A stretch of DNA of 64,000 bases, taken from contig WAEK01000010.1 of NCBI GenBank assembly GCA_011634665.1, forward strand, positions 1,914,501-1,978,500, in the 5' to 3' direction. This stretch comes from Mortierella sp. BCC40632. Lineage: Eukaryota; Mortierellomycota; Mortierellomycetes; Mortierellales; Mortierellaceae. Of this stretch, positions 22,389-35,330 are shown one piece after another (the stretch's first letter is position 1; every line of letters begins with the position of its first letter). The notes beneath the pieces are model-generated. The model ran no database searches, was not told where the DNA came from, and saw only the letters and a list, made by a program, of their open reading frames with translations. The translations under genes and the position numbers were made by a program.

Positions 22389-25300
22389 TTACTGGAATCG
22401 GACCTTGTCTACCCCAAGTCCCTTTCGTACCTGTGCAACCGCCATGATTTCTTTGACTGCCTCTTCCAATATCACCACATTAGCAAGGAGCTGACCCAAC
22501 GGTACGAGTTTCTCAGGCAACAGTGCCTGTCCTGTAAGTCTCCTACCCGATTTGACTGCTGACGAGTCGCGTCGATGCTTGGGTTTTTTGCTCTGCTTTG
22601 GTTGTGATTGTGGTGAATCATCTTCACAGCCCACGTCCGAGTCTTCACTTGTTTCGACCTCCATGTCGATCTCTGCATGGGCTTCACTATCCGAATCATC
22701 AATAAAACAGTCTGGGAATAGCGGCTTGATCTTCATCGACTCCATAATCTTGGAGTGTAAGCTGTTGCCGGCACCCATCTGCTGCGAATAAGGTGGCACG
22801 TTTGGTCCCATAATCCCACTCATCCCAGCATGGACTCCTGTTCCTGAACCAGATCCAACTGAAGAACCATTTCCACCACTGCCACTGCTGTAGGCTGGTG
22901 GCACTCCTTGTCCTGGTAGTGTGGCCATGGACACACTTCCTCCTAGCCCTACCATGCCTCCAATCGCTGCCTTGGGGCTCCCAACAATAGCATCTGTAGA
23001 TGTCCAGGGTGCCTTTGGCTGTGATGCTCCCAAACCCAAGGCTCTAGGAGAGGAATCATCAGTGGTTGGAAGTCTTGCTATCACAGGAGAGGAAGAAGAG
23101 TTCAATCCTACGGCCAATGGGCTCGCGCTATTTGACCTAAAGCTGCGTTTGATTATTCCTGGTGGGATCAAGAACGACATATTCGACGGACTGGACATTA
23201 GACTTGAAGGCGAGCTACTCTTTCGTGCTCGTGGAGAGCTGATCTTGACCATCGACACTGGATGGTTCGTGTTCAGTCGCTGGGGTGTAGGCGAAGCAAC
23301 TTTGGAGCTTTGCCCTTGGGGTGTTCCACTGCCAATGCTGGCGCTGCTTTGGATTTTGGGGCTTGAGGGAAGCGAAAGAGTTGAAGTCAGTCCGGATGTA
23401 TTGATAGGTGTCAAAGATCTCGAATCAAACCCTGAGTAGTCTTTGTTGATGGGCGAATACGAGAACGAGTCCCTTGAGCCATGCAAGCTGTTGGTTGTTG
23501 CTAGTGTAGATGTTGAACCGGAAATACTGGATGATAGTGTTTGATCCGAAGGGGTTCCTGGTGGGAATCCATAGATATTTCCTTCCAACGGTGTATAGAG
23601 AGTCCTTCGCCGCTCTGCAAGATACTCGTCGAATCCATCAATTTCACTTCGGTAATAATCAACTTGCTGGGTCAAGGTTCTCAACATAGTGAAGAAGGGT
23701 GGAAAGGATTTGAACATAGGTGGATTGGAAAGACCTTTCCCTTCATCAAATCCAAATGCATTGTCTTCTCTCGACAAACAAATCGGCAGTGTCTCGTCAT
23801 CGTCCGAATCATAGCCTTCCAAACCTCCAAAGATTGGGTTTACGCGAGAAAAGATTCCGGCTTCCGAAATATCACCTGGCGGCTCAGGTTCTGAATCTTC
23901 ATCTGGACTTCGGTCAATAGCTGGTTTCTTGATATCAGAGGCCTTGAAAAGAAGCCAACCCTCAAGCGAACGATAGGGACAAATCGCCAAAGAAGATATG
24001 ACTCCAGTCAAAGCTAGGTTAAGCTCGGTACTATGGGCGAAAAAATGAGACAGGATACCTAACAAGATCTGCAGTAATGGGTCTGAAGGTAATAGTCGGT
24101 GTTTCAGGATAGGGTGACTGTGGCCTGGACCCTTCTCACAGCTACAGCTCTGCTTCAATGCTGCCTCTGATACTTCTTCATCCAGCCGGTGCCCATACTT
24201 CATACTTCGTCGACGCTGCTTCTTGCGTTCAGCAGGGGACACTTCGCTACCCTCTACCACTCTGTTGTCCTTGTCGTCGACACGTATAAAACACTGGTGC
24301 GTCTCAATTGTTCCCTCTGCATCTCTTAGATATGAAGGATAGCCATTGCAAAAGATTTCAGATGTGTTTTGAGGGTTAATAGTTGAGATCAGAGCGTAAA
24401 AAAGGTCTGACTCATGGGCGTGGTGCCTGACTGCTGGAGTGTCTCGGCGTAGTTCCTGAGCACCAAGATCTGAAAAGTCTCGAAATGAGGTAGCGCGATT
24501 GTCTGGTTGTATATTGAGGAGCTTGATCGAGTATTTGCAGTGGCGCGTAATCACTGTATTGAGCAGCCGCAGGGTCGCGATAACCGTCGGTTGTGACCGA
24601 GATTTCAGCCGTGAGAGTACAAGGTCCTTGAGAGTGAAACGTCCAGAAGCCATAAAGTAGGGAGATGTCGTTTGTGGGTTCTGCACATGAACAAATGCGT
24701 CGTCGTCGGCATCATGCATTTTGGATCGAATATCGTCATCGTCAGAGGCCATCAAGAATCCAACCACTAGATCTACGAGCTCTTCATGAACCAGGACTTG
24801 TAGGATTTGGTCGATATAGCTGATTACTGCCACGGAGCTACCGTCAGTATCTGAGCACTCTAGAATGGATGGGTAGAGTACATTCTCCAGGAAAACAACC
24901 TTGAAAGAGGTCAAAAGAGCTGCTGCAATCTCGGGGTTGGGACATCGAACGAGAATGTCCTGGGAGAACTCGAGTACTTTCAAGAAGGCATCCAGTCGTG
25001 ATTGGAAATCAGTCGAGGTCGAAGTCTCGATGTTTGCTCTGCGTGATGGCTTTGAGTCATCCGAGGATGCGCTCTTCGTTGCTGACGGGTTACTGCCATT
25101 GTTATTGAGGGCGTTCGTCGCACCTTTGACAACGAGTTTTCTCGGCAGTTGGGAGTACAGAGCGCCAATGCCTGCGGTCAAATAAGATGCAAAGTCCGAG
25201 TCTAGAATGTATTCGCCTAGGGAACCGGTCGCCAACTCCATCAAGAACAAGAGTCCTGTTCTTGCAAAGTCGCCTGACTTGCCTTCTCTGTGCACAAATT

Positions 25301-26260
25301 TGGAAAGATATGAAAATAGGAGAAACTCGTAATCTCTTTTTGGGTCAGGGCCATTTGACAGCTGAGCTAGGCTCTCTGCTGTTTTGGAAGAGGCTGGCTG
25401 TGTTGGTTCTTCTGCCGTCATGCCTGCATCAACGGTTGAAGACAGTGAATTCTCATTCTGTGTTGCTGAGGCTGATGGATTAGTCGTTAAGCTCTGTCCC
25501 GACTCTATCGAGGCCGCAACAGCTATACCCGAGCTTTGACTCAGGGTCCTAAGTAGCGCTATCGTCTCACGGCGCCTTGCTGCGACCTTCTCTGGGACTG
25601 TGAGCCACATCTTGTCATAAAAAAAGATGTTAAGTAGCTCTGGATAGCCGTGGATCTTGGAGCAAAGGATGTACATTAGATCGATCAAATCTTCGTGGTA
25701 GCTTTCCGTGCCATCGAATTCCTTCCCAGGAGCGCAACATGTTCGCAGAAGCTTGACGGTGGGTTTGTGCACGGCGTTATGGACCATGAACCGATCATCC
25801 AAAAGATTGATCATTGATGCGAACGTCCTGATGGTTTCTCCCAAGATCCCGCGCGGCCTGTCGCTTTCTGCACTGGCCACGAGTTTTCCCAGGATGTTGT
25901 TCTTGAGCAGATACTCCATGCAGACCTCTGTTGCTCCCGAAGCATCCTCAAGTCGCGACTCTTCGTCGACCAGGAGGTCGACTATATTCTTTAATCGAAC
26001 GGCGATATCTGTTTGTTGAATATTCAAATTCCTCTTTTCTGAAGTGGCTATAGCAGTCTTTTGTAGGCGTGACAAAATAAGCTTTGGTTAGGCATTTCGC
26101 ACGCGGAATAATGAGTCGAATGGAATAAATTCAGGACATGAAGTACCTGAATGGCTAGCCAGCACTTGTGGAATCGTTTTTGTTGCATCGTGCTACTTGG
26201 CGGAGCCTTGGGCTCCGTCAGTATTGACTTGCGGAGCTTGTTCCAAATGCCAGGCTCCAT
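22389..26260 (-). CDS. FHIP: FHIP family protein (RAI16/FAM160), Hook-interacting adaptor
   Basis: Component of the FTS-Hook-FHIP complex, which links early endosomes to dynein in animals and in filamentous fungi. Exons 26260-26147 and 26057-22389 give 1260 aa; the ATG at 26260 starts a basic segment (MEPGIWNKLRKSI). Family-typical blocks: GKLVASAESDRPRGILGETIRTF and FMVHNAVHKPTVKLLRTCC in the N-terminal third; EYILDSDFASYLTAGIGALYSQ near residue 320; HPILKHRLLPSDPLLQILLG and SLAICPYRSLEGWLLF in the middle; VILEEAVKEIMAVAQVRKGLG at the end. Residues about 830-1130 form a Ser/Gly/Pro-rich insertion between the conserved mid and terminal parts, as in fungal members. A plus-strand GA tract (26335-26371) gives a CT tract 75 bp upstream on the coding strand. 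Confidence 0.9.
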
Positions 26261-26326
26261 TTTGAGTAGAGTGGGTGTGTGATGCAGTGAGGAGTTCAAT
26301 GGAAAGACAGGAAAGAAGGAAAAAAA

Positions 26327-26377
<51 letters not shown>

Positions 26378-26604
26378 CAATGAGGAATTCATTCTTTAGT
26401 TTCATCTATTGCATGTCTGCCTCTGGGCCAGTTTACTGCCCCTTGTTGCCTTAGAGAAGGAGGGCCTACAGAAAAGGGGCAGCTGAGCTTTTTTTTTTTT
26501 TTTTTTTATCACAGGCTCGTTTCTATTATCAGTCGGGAGCCTAAGCATACGATGCCAATCAAAAGCAGCAATAAACAAGTGTCCAAGCTTAGAATATTCC
26601 CAGT

Positions 26605-28348
26605 CTAGGGTGTATTAAACCAGTCGCGCTCTTCCAAGACAGCAATACTGGCACCAAGGAACCATCCAGTCTCGTATCCTTTGAGTTTCTTTGCAAGCTT
26701 GACTCGCCGATCCTTAGGGATGCCATACCCGTACTCGAGAAGGCCATAAATGTAGCTTAGATCCATACACATCTCTTCTGATTTGCGTAGTTCCTTCATG
26801 GCCTCTGCAGACTCTTGGAACTCTTTGAATCCATCTTCGTCTCCAATACAAACTCGGTCCGTAAGCGACTCGAGTTCGTCGATTGTCATTTCCTGAGCCA
26901 AAGTTGCGCTACCAAGTCTGAAGGGCGCCGTTAGGTCGAAAAAGTAAGAGAAGGCGTAAATGTCATCCTCAAACGCTGTATGAAGTGAAGGTTGATAGAC
27001 ACCATTGAATGAGCACGGAGGAAGGTGACAAATCCGCTCCTTGTCAAAAATGGCCTCAACGACAGACCGACAGACGCCACCAGGATCAGAGACGCCAACG
27101 AGTACGACCCATCTTCCGTTGGTTGCTTCAAACTCTTTTCGGATTCCTATTGGCAAGCAAGGGTGTGCATATTCACCATCTGCCAAGTCAACTCCGTGAG
27201 TGATATTGATTGGGTTGTCCACTACAAAATTGTTGATCTGAGAGCGCGCCATTATCAGTCCATAGCCCAAATGCGAGTGCTGGTAGAGGATATATTCGTT
27301 GCCGTTAAAATTCATAGGATAGCGGTGTTCGCCCTGAGCGCCTGAGTGCCCGTCGACGACCTGCGGCTCAAATACAACTTGGGTCGATGCGCCGCCGAGA
27401 TCAAAGATTGCCACAGTGGGCTTCTTCAAAAGTGAATTGAATCGTTCCAAGAGGTAGTTTACTGTGACCCAAGCAAAAACGCCTAGAAGGAAGTGCCATC
27501 ATGACGGCGATTAGTATTCATTAAAAAAGTAAAGGGTTTTAAATGAGCGATTCAAGGGATGGGCACATGCCTTCATCTGCACCATCCATAACAGCAACGC
27601 CTTGCTCTTGAATAATAGGAAATGGGTACTGGGTCTCCAGCCTTTTCCGAACAGCAGCCAGGATTTGATCAGATTTTTCTTCGCCCAGGAGTCGAAGTCC
27701 CGCTGTTGCCTTTACAGCAATCGGTGTCTTTGTATGCAGAGCTGGAGGGATGGCCCTCAGTGCAGATTCGAGTAGCTTGTCGAGACTCTTGGCAGCACCC
27801 TCGGGATCATCTGGATAAGAAGACAGTCCTGGCTCCACATGATTAAACATCTCATCCTCGAGCTCTGGCGTTGCCCCACAATAATTAAATTTGTAGGCAT
27901 GGATACGCGTTCCCATCGACCCTGCATCCAGCATTAGAACGTGCTGAATTAGTGGTCTCCCTGGATATGCCACTTTACAGTGTTGCGAGACGATATCTAC
28001 AGGCCATTGATTCCTTCGCGGCAGTGCCGAGTCTATAGTTGATTGTGAAGATTTGTCAGACAAAGAAGCCATTTGTCATAATGAGTTGCTGACTTTGTGC
28101 ATGACATGCGACTTACTCTTCCCAGATATGTATGCGATCCATTCTTGTGGAGCCAATGTGTAGAACAAGATTGACAGACAGAATACCAAGGTAGCAGAGT
28201 AGAAAAAGGTCTTTTGAATCGAGGGTTGTTGTCCTTTAGGTGAGCGAGAAGAGTGTAGAGTGGAGCGGCTGGAGTGTCTTGTATTCGATTGGGGCAGTCG
28301 GTGCCGTGTTTTCCTTGGGAGAGTGTTACCACTTGTCTCTTGGGCCAT
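26605..28348 (-). CDS. GDA1: Golgi guanosine diphosphatase (GDA1/CD39 nucleotidase)
   Basis: Hydrolyses GDP (and UDP) to the monophosphate in the Golgi lumen, removing the product inhibitor of glycosyltransferases and supplying GMP for antiport of GDP-sugars. Exons 28348-28117, 28032-27571 and 27482-26605 give 523 aa, close to the yeast enzyme. Exon 1 encodes a basic cytosolic tail and one membrane anchor (TFFYSATLVFCLSILFYTLA, about 52-71), i.e. type II topology. Apyrase conserved regions: LDAGSMGTRIH (about 112-122), KATAGLRLLG, ADEGVFAWVTVNYLL spanning the second intron (catalytic Glu), and FDLGGASTQVVFEP. The second intron begins GCATGT, not GT; this is the donor that restores the family sequence. 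Exon 1 was placed by phase and its transmembrane segment. Divergent from the homeodomain gene, 647 bp apart. Confidence 0.93.
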
Positions 28349-28995
28349 AGTGGAGTTTTTTGTCCTGTCCTTGTGACAGTAGCTCTGGATGTGAATAGAT
28401 GAGTTAATGTCGAGGCAGGGGGTGATGAGCAAAGACAACGAGCCGGCTTTCAGCGTTCAGCGAGAGAGGACACTTGAATCCTGGATCCTGAGCGACGAAT
28501 CAGGCAGAAATGGAGGCGGCATTGATCTAAGTAGGTTTTGATTAAAAAGAAAAAAAAGAGAAGAGAGGGAGAGAGAGTGGAAGTGGTTTGTTAGACACGC
28601 CGAGACGACATAGAGTTTGGAGCGTTCGTCTGCGCTAAAATTTCTGGGAGAAACGGAGGGGAGGGAGTCAAGGTCAAGCTCGGGCTTTTTCCGTTAGACC
28701 TTCAAGCTTAGCAAACGTATGCTATGCCATGCCTTGGTCTTTGTTCAGGTCGTATCGAGTAGTATGCTAGTTGGCGGTTAAGCTGTTAGTCAGCTACTGT
28801 ACTTGGTTCGAGCAAGGCATTGTGTGGGTTTTCTTTGCCGTTCGCGCGCCTTGCTGTTTCTACGCTCTGAGTCTGTTGGTGGGGCCGATTAAGGGCGTCT
28901 TGACAAAGAGCTCAAAAAATGGACTCTCCACTACTCATTCAGAGGAACAATACCTTGTCTCTTCCCTCTTCTAATTTGGGAATGACGCTGCGGCC
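28349..28995. promoter_or_regulatory. Shared divergent promoter region, GDA1 / homeodomain gene
   Basis: The 647 bp between the two start codons must hold both promoters. A GA-rich stretch (28545-28580) is a CT tract on the GDA1 coding strand. No TATA box is obvious for either direction. Confidence 0.4.
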
Positions 28996-30538
28996 ATGCA
29001 GGATCAGTCTTCATCGGCGGAGGGGTCTTCCAAAACGTACATTAAGCAGGAGCTATCATGGGGGCAACCAAATATCCACTCTCAGATCACGGCATCAGTC
29101 CTGTCTTCAGAGGCGTCCAGTTCATCCACACAAGGCGAAAAGTTGAAGCATGAAGTGGATGAGACAAAAGAGGCCGTCTTTCGCACATTACCGACTACCA
29201 CTCAGCATCCAACGCCACTGAAATCCACAGTGCAGCAGCAACAGAGGCAGACTGATACACAGGATGGAATCCTATCTGTGCCCATAAAGCGCGAGCACGA
29301 TAGAAAGGTCTCTATATTCGCCCCATCGGACACGGACGAATCTGACGGAGAACCTCATAGAGGTTGCAGAGAGATTCTCACCGCTGTTCAAATACCTATC
29401 ATTGCTCGAAAGCGACCAATATCTGATGTGGTATTGGAGACCGAGGCATCGTCATGTATGTGTGTGGCCACCGATTCATGCTCTTATTTTCAGGTCTGCC
29501 GCCATCGCCTGACGATCATTTAACTCCCCATATGGATAGCATCCGGAGCCAAAAAAAAGATCAGATTTACCGATGAACAAAAGAACATCATGGAGGAGTA
29601 CTTTGCTGTGCAAAAGTATCCAATGAGTACAGTTACTTCAGAGATTGCGCAAAAAATCAATGTTGCAGATAAGCAGGTATCCAAATATTTATTTCGTAGA
29701 TTAACTACTGAGGGCTAATCAAAGGAATGGACGTTGGCTAACAAAGTATCTTGCATCTCTTAGGTCAAAAGGTGGTTCAGCAACCGACGCAAACTTGAGC
29801 GGTCTGGAAATGCTTCACGCGAGTCTAGTGTGGCTACTGATCCACCAAGTAAGTCTGAAACTGTCAAATGACAAAAAAAAAATTCGTCCGATATAAAACT
29901 CAGTCATGCAAACAGCTAACATTCAAACAAATATTTCTACAGGATCAGTGCCAGCACCAGTAATAGGAATGACGCCTGAACAGATCGAATGTGCAGCTCC
30001 AGACTCGATTGTGCCAGAACCAGTACTAATAGCAAAATTGGAACCTGGACAACCCGAAAGCGCTATGCAGGAATCAATCGCACCCAAAGCAATTCCATCG
30101 TCTTCAATTAAAGTAGAGGTCAAATCCGATCCCTATGAACAGCCATCAGTAGGATTACAAGCACTGACGCAGTCGACACAAACAGAAAGCGCATCCGGAC
30201 GAAATGTTGCCTTGTTATTACAATCGCCACTTGTGCCGATTAAGATTGAGCCTCAGGACGACGTAATAATCGGGCCGGTGATTTCGGAACAAGTGTCTCT
30301 GCCATCACAGCAACACACAACTGCATTACAAACGATGGACATGATGCAGACTCAAGATTTAAACGCACAGTTGGCACCTATGCCGCTAGATCAGCCGTGT
30401 CCAACAGCAATAGCACCAGAACCAGTATCTGCAGCGCTAGATTCGATGCTATTAGACTCAGTTCCATCAGAGCTGACGGTTCAAGAGTCAGATCAACTAG
30501 TACAAGAACAAGTAGAAGGATCAGACGATGACACGTAA
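28996..30538 (+). CDS. Homeodomain transcription factor rich in SUMO-consensus motifs
   Basis: Exons 28996-29455, 29540-29676, 29764-29848 and 29943-30538 give 425 aa; the last acceptor could instead be at 29903 (also in frame, 13 residues longer). The homeodomain occupies about 157-216: KKKIRFTDEQKNIMEEYF for the arm and helix 1, and KQVKRWFSNRRKLER for helix 3, with the invariant Trp, Phe, Asn51 and Arg53 and a Ser at position 50. An intron splits helix 3 between KQ and VKRWF. Both flanks are disordered, Ser/Gln/Pro-rich and acidic, and carry IKQE (16-19), LKHE (50-53), IKRE (97-100), IKVE (283-286), VKSD (287-290) and IKIE (327-330), all matching psi-K-x-E/D. DNA target and regulated genes are unknown. 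Confidence 0.88.
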
Positions 30539-30718
30539 GATTTTGAGCCTCCACTAGGATCCTGTTACCTATTCTTATTACTATTGTCCTTTTCACCTGT
30601 TTTTGACTTCTGTTTGCCCTGCTTATTTGAGGATTAACAGCTCCCTTCGCAGTAACCCCATGCAACGGACCGTGCATAATCCACGAAAATAAGAGTGGAA
30701 AAAACAAAAACAGATGAA

Positions 30719-33069
30719 ATGGAGAATAATTACCAATATTATTTCTATCAATTGTCCGATAATGATAGTGGACAAGGTGAGGGTGTATTGGGATCAAACT
30801 ATCGTCCAGTAGCTCCACCACTTCGGGCATTGCTTTCAGTTCAACAAACCGCTGAAAGAAATGTCCCTCGCAGGAACGACACCACTGGGAAGGTAAATAA
30901 GTACTAAGGAGTATATCTGTCTTAATACAATACTAATGCGATGCTAATTAATGGGATTCTTTTTTCACCGATATTATACTATAGACCAAAACTTCAGGGA
31001 TTGCGTCCAAGATTGCTCCTCTTCTTCGAGGAAACTCTATTGCCAAATTGGAGAATGTTCAGCCTTTTGTCGACCTGATGCTTGATGCTGAGGATCTAAT
31101 TGACAAAAAGATTATCCTGAATGCTCTCCTCTACACAAAGTCTCAGGAAATCCTAAAAAAGTAACCATTCGTAACTGAAATAGTTCTTGTCGTCTGAATT
31201 AAGGAAGTGGCTGCTGCAGACTAAACAGACGACTAAAAATGTTTTGACTATGTCTAGATTCGTGCGCTCGGAGGGCCCTGATATTTTTCGGATATGGCTC
31301 TACGATGCAAGCAAGGATACTTCTAGCTCTGAAGCCAGCGAACTGCTAATCAAAACGATCACTGTATTGGGAGAGTTGCCCTTTGATTTCAAAAGTCTTA
31401 AGGATTCCAGGCTTGGACGGATCATTAAGCGCCTATCGTCTGAACATGATAGCATGCCAGGTAAGATTAACTTGAAGGTTTCTGTTGTCTGAGGTGTTTG
31501 TGAGCTTTTGCGCATACCTTTGTTGGCTGCTTACCGCTTTGCCTGAACCCCTCCCCCCCTCTAATCTCTCTCAATCTCTCTCAATCTCTCACAAAGACGT
31601 TGCCATGAAGGCTGCAATGCTCAAAGATCACTGGTATCTAATGCATGTTGGAGCTGACCCTGCCTCCGAGCAGAACAGTAGCGAGTCACAGCCTGATGCC
31701 CCAGGAAGGCGCGTTGCATCTGAGACAGGTGGCCAATATCCAACACTTACTGAAGTGAGTTTGATGGATCCTTTTCGTGATATATAGACAATATTCTAAT
31801 TTTATAGAATTGAGACTCACCCTGCCTTACTTCTGTTGGTTCCTAATGCGGATAAAAACCAGAGTCAAGTAACACTTCCAAGATTTAACAAGGCAAAAGC
31901 ACCTGCTGCAAACGAAGATCCGCTGACGAAGGGGATGTCGAGCCTTGGCATCAATCCCAACTTCTTCAAGAATCTATCAGGGACCACCACAGCCTCGAAA
32001 ACAGGCAGCGACCCTAAGGACAGCGTCAAATCGGGATTACAGCTCGCCCCGACACCCACTTCGACATCAGACTTGACATCAGTCCAGACGTCAACCTCGA
32101 CATCCAGCCCAATACCCATCTTGGCCCCTACCTCAATACCCACATCAAGTCTAAGGGATGATTTGGCCCCTGGATCATCTCTTTTAGTACCCCATAGCTC
32201 AACATCTATTGGACGGACCTCGCTATCACCTTCACTTTCGTCGACCCGACTACCCACCATTGCCTCAGATCCTGTCTCTTTACGACTACCTCTCACTTCA
32301 CAGCTCCATCTTCCCGGTAAACCTAGAAAGAGTGTCCGATTCAAGGCTGGGCAGGCCCTTGTGAGTGTCAGGACGATTGAGGCGCGCGGGGAGCTGGAAG
32401 AAGAGGACTATGACGATGAGAGCCATTCCGAGATGAATGATGATATGGACGTGAGCATGGATTCGATGAGGCACGACGATTTCGAGAGTTACGACGATCC
32501 AGCTTCCTATCTCTCTCTGCGCCCAGCTTTTACGTACTCTGAGGATGAGGTGGCAGAGCTAGTGAAAGGATCACAGTGGTACCGGCCAACGACAATTTAT
32601 CTCGAAATGAGAACGGATATGCCAGTCGTCCATAGTGTGGAGGATATCCGCCAAGAGGAGCGAGAAAAGCATGTACCACCAGCGCTCTATCCAGACCTGT
32701 CATCGATCCCAACATCGCCTGCAGAGCCAGAGTCAGAATCCACACCAGACGCTAGTTGGTCTGTACCAGAGATACCACTCTTTGAGGTAAGACCAACCCT
32801 TCCCCAGCTTTTCAGCCCAGGCTGGTTGTTACTATTATTATTATTATTGTTGTTGTTTTTAATACCAGGAGCCAATGCTCTATTTTAAGTGTGCAGAGTT
32901 GGTTTCTTTCCAAGACATTAACCCTTGTATTTATTTTTGTTGGTTTCGGTAGGAGAGCACGGATCTTGCAACGGTTCTACTGAAGACACTAACGGTTGTA
33001 GCACAACAGCTCTCTGGTCGCTTTCCAGGAGAAGGTGGAGTTGGGGGGCCAATGGAAAATATGCAGTGA
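30719..33069 (+). CDS. PNUTS/Ppn1-like regulator: TFIIS N-domain plus PP1-binding motif
   Basis: Proposed exons 30719-30892, 30985-31160, 31204-31460, 31597-31754, 31815-32786 and 32953-33069 give 617 aa. Residues about 80-225 resemble the TFIIS N-terminal (LW) domain: VDLMLDAEDLIDKKIILNAL, then KWLLQTKQTTKN, ITVLGELPFDFKSLKDSRLG and MKAAMLKDHW. A Ser/Thr/Pro-rich linker leads to RKSVRF (426-431), an RVxF-type PP1-docking motif, followed by an acidic segment (EEEDYDDE). This order, LW domain then RVxF, is that of PNUTS and yeast Ppn1, which bring PP1 to the 3'-end processing machinery and RNA polymerase II. The second intron would be only 43 bp; the alternative reading FLSSELRKW before it would need a frame change, so that junction is uncertain. 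Orthology is inference. Confidence 0.75.
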
Positions 33070-33129
33070 GGAATTCTGCCGCCATTTTTTTTTTTCCCTT
33101 TTAATAATTTGTCTATGGATCCATTTCTG

Positions 33130-33175
<46 letters not shown>

Positions 33176-35330
33176 GGTTGTTGGGGAGTTGAGGAAGGGC
33201 AAGGGAGGAGTTCTCCGAAGGGGCAAAAAGGAAAGGCTTGAGTGGTCTGCTTGACGGTCCGCTTGACATCCTTGATCGCTGTGTTTGAGAGGAGGCCACC
33301 AGCGGATCCACAATTGTATCATAACAGATCGCTCTAGTAAAGTTTTCTCGTGAAGGAAAAAAAAAAAAAAAAAAAAAAGCTCGTTTTCCCATTTGAGGAG
33401 CTGTTTGACCGGTCACTGTGCAGCCCGACAGAGCATGATTTTATTGCACTCTCAAAGTTTGTTTGACAGTGATTGTCTCCGCTCAGAAAAAAAAAAAAAA
33501 AAAAAGAGAGGTCAAGGTTTGCGGGGGAGAGAGGAGAGGAAAAGAGGAAGTAAGCGAGAACCAATAAGAACGAAACTTGGAGCTTCCATGCGTTTTGATG
33601 ATGGTTTGGGGCTAATCCCATTCAGGCAAGAGAGTCAGGTCAGAGGAGGAGAGCAATGCAAAAAACATAACCCGGAAAGTTATGTTTCCCAAGAGACTGG
33701 GACTTGCTTGATGTTTTCAGCTAGACCAAGAATATTGAGAGCAAACAAGGAAGAAATGAAAAGATGGGCCAACAGGAAAAATGTTCTGAGCGTTGGGTGG
33801 GGGGTAAGGGGTAAGGGGTTTTGTCTGCATGCAACTTCATCTCATCTTTTGCCTGCAAGGGAGCATACACCGTCTAGGCTCGGGTGTAGGGGTGTTTTTG
33901 GGGGAGAGAGGGGAGGGGAGGGATGAGCTTCGGGCCCCTGAGCACCAGGGGCAATTGACACTGGATCTGGAGTTTGGGCGGTTTCTCAATTGTGAGGCAT
34001 GATTTCAGTTAAGACAGGGCTCTTCCAATTCATAGTTCGGTATCCAAACACCCCTCCTCCCGATGTTACTTTTGTTCTTCAATAAGCGGTAACCCAAAGG
34101 CATATTTGGATGAAAGACCTCATTCCAGTAGGTCATGGGAGCTAGAGCAACAACTTTGGCTCTGGCGTCAAAACCATCCTACAAATGCCGCTAATGATGC
34201 CAGGTCCGCTCAGACAAGTCTTCCAGAAGCTAAGACAGTCTTAGCAGTGGAGGAGTCCCTCTTTGGATGGTGTAGATGATGACAATCATTCTATCATGGC
34301 AAAGTAAGGTGGTGACAGACCCCCCCACCAACCCCAGTCAGGAGAGAATCTACAGGCCACCTTTACTGTGGACGTGTCGTCACTATAGTCAGAGAATTCT
34401 GTTGTAATGAACAAGGGGTCATGCTGATGCATCGTATTGTTGACGCCCTTAAAAATAACTTGACTTGATTTCGATACAAACACTGCTTGACATCCAGAAT
34501 AAAGGCTGGGGGCCATACACCGCATGTGTTAAGCCCCATCTGAACAAGTAAGTAGAAAAGGTCTCAAACCTTCTAATTGTCAAGCTGGTCGTTTCTGGAG
34601 ATTGCTAAAGTTGGTCCTTTTGGTAATACCACGAGTGCTGTTGACGATGCCCTCTGGAACTAACCGTCAGCGACTTACGTTGAGTAAGCACGATTGTTTA
34701 AAATCGGTAAGCAGTGAGTGAAATACATCTATTCTGTTTTATAGCCTAATGCCCTAAAATGCCGACTATTTGATTGGAATACATCTTTTGTTCACGAGCT
34801 AACTGAGGAGTGCTCACCTGTCTGAAGATCAAAGGTATAAGAGGAGGTCATCACAGAAAAACTCGGTGACTCAAGCCAATTTAGTGTTTCTTAGCCAAGA
34901 TAACCCAAGTCAACGCAAAATGTACTCCAGTGGCGTGTATCCAGCTGCATAGTAATGTCCAGGGAGCCACAGGATTGGTTTGACATCAGCGATGAACAAA
35001 AAACTGTGACCTCTCGATCCTTGAATTTTTCTACATGTTGATTGTAAGAGATAACATGGGGAGTACTCTACCTAGTAGTCTGACAGAAGGCGATACATTC
35101 GCTTCACTCTAACAAAAAATCATGACGAAGTAGTTTCGAGCATTTCTTTTCTACTAATTATACAAGTCTCATCGGCCAGAGTAACTGAAAAATAAAGCCT
35201 CCAGGAGTAAATGTCAAATCATTCCCTTGTCAACAGAGAAAAGAAAACAGCTCCGGGAGTTCGACTTACTAATGATACTTTAGTTTGAGTCCATTTCTGT
35301 ATTCAATTCAAAAAGAAGAAAAAAAAAATC
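33070..35330. other. Intergenic, low-complexity and unidentified sequence
   Basis: (CT)n at 33136-33171, A runs at 33358-33378 and 33487-33505. A minus-strand frame at 34286-34525 contains a coding-like stretch (GVNNTMHQHDPLF, ACRFSPDWG) with a true ATG but no family I know; it may be a relic. From 34560 to 35330 the sequence is AT-richer and shows no gene. Confidence 0.4.

Noticed and set aside
22921..23439. 172-codon plus-strand frame inside the FHIP gene
   Set aside because: Antisense shadow of a well-supported coding exon with family motifs on the other strand.
34286..34525. 79-codon minus-strand frame with real ATG and protein-like composition
   Set aside because: No family features, no neighbouring exons found; left as possible relic only.
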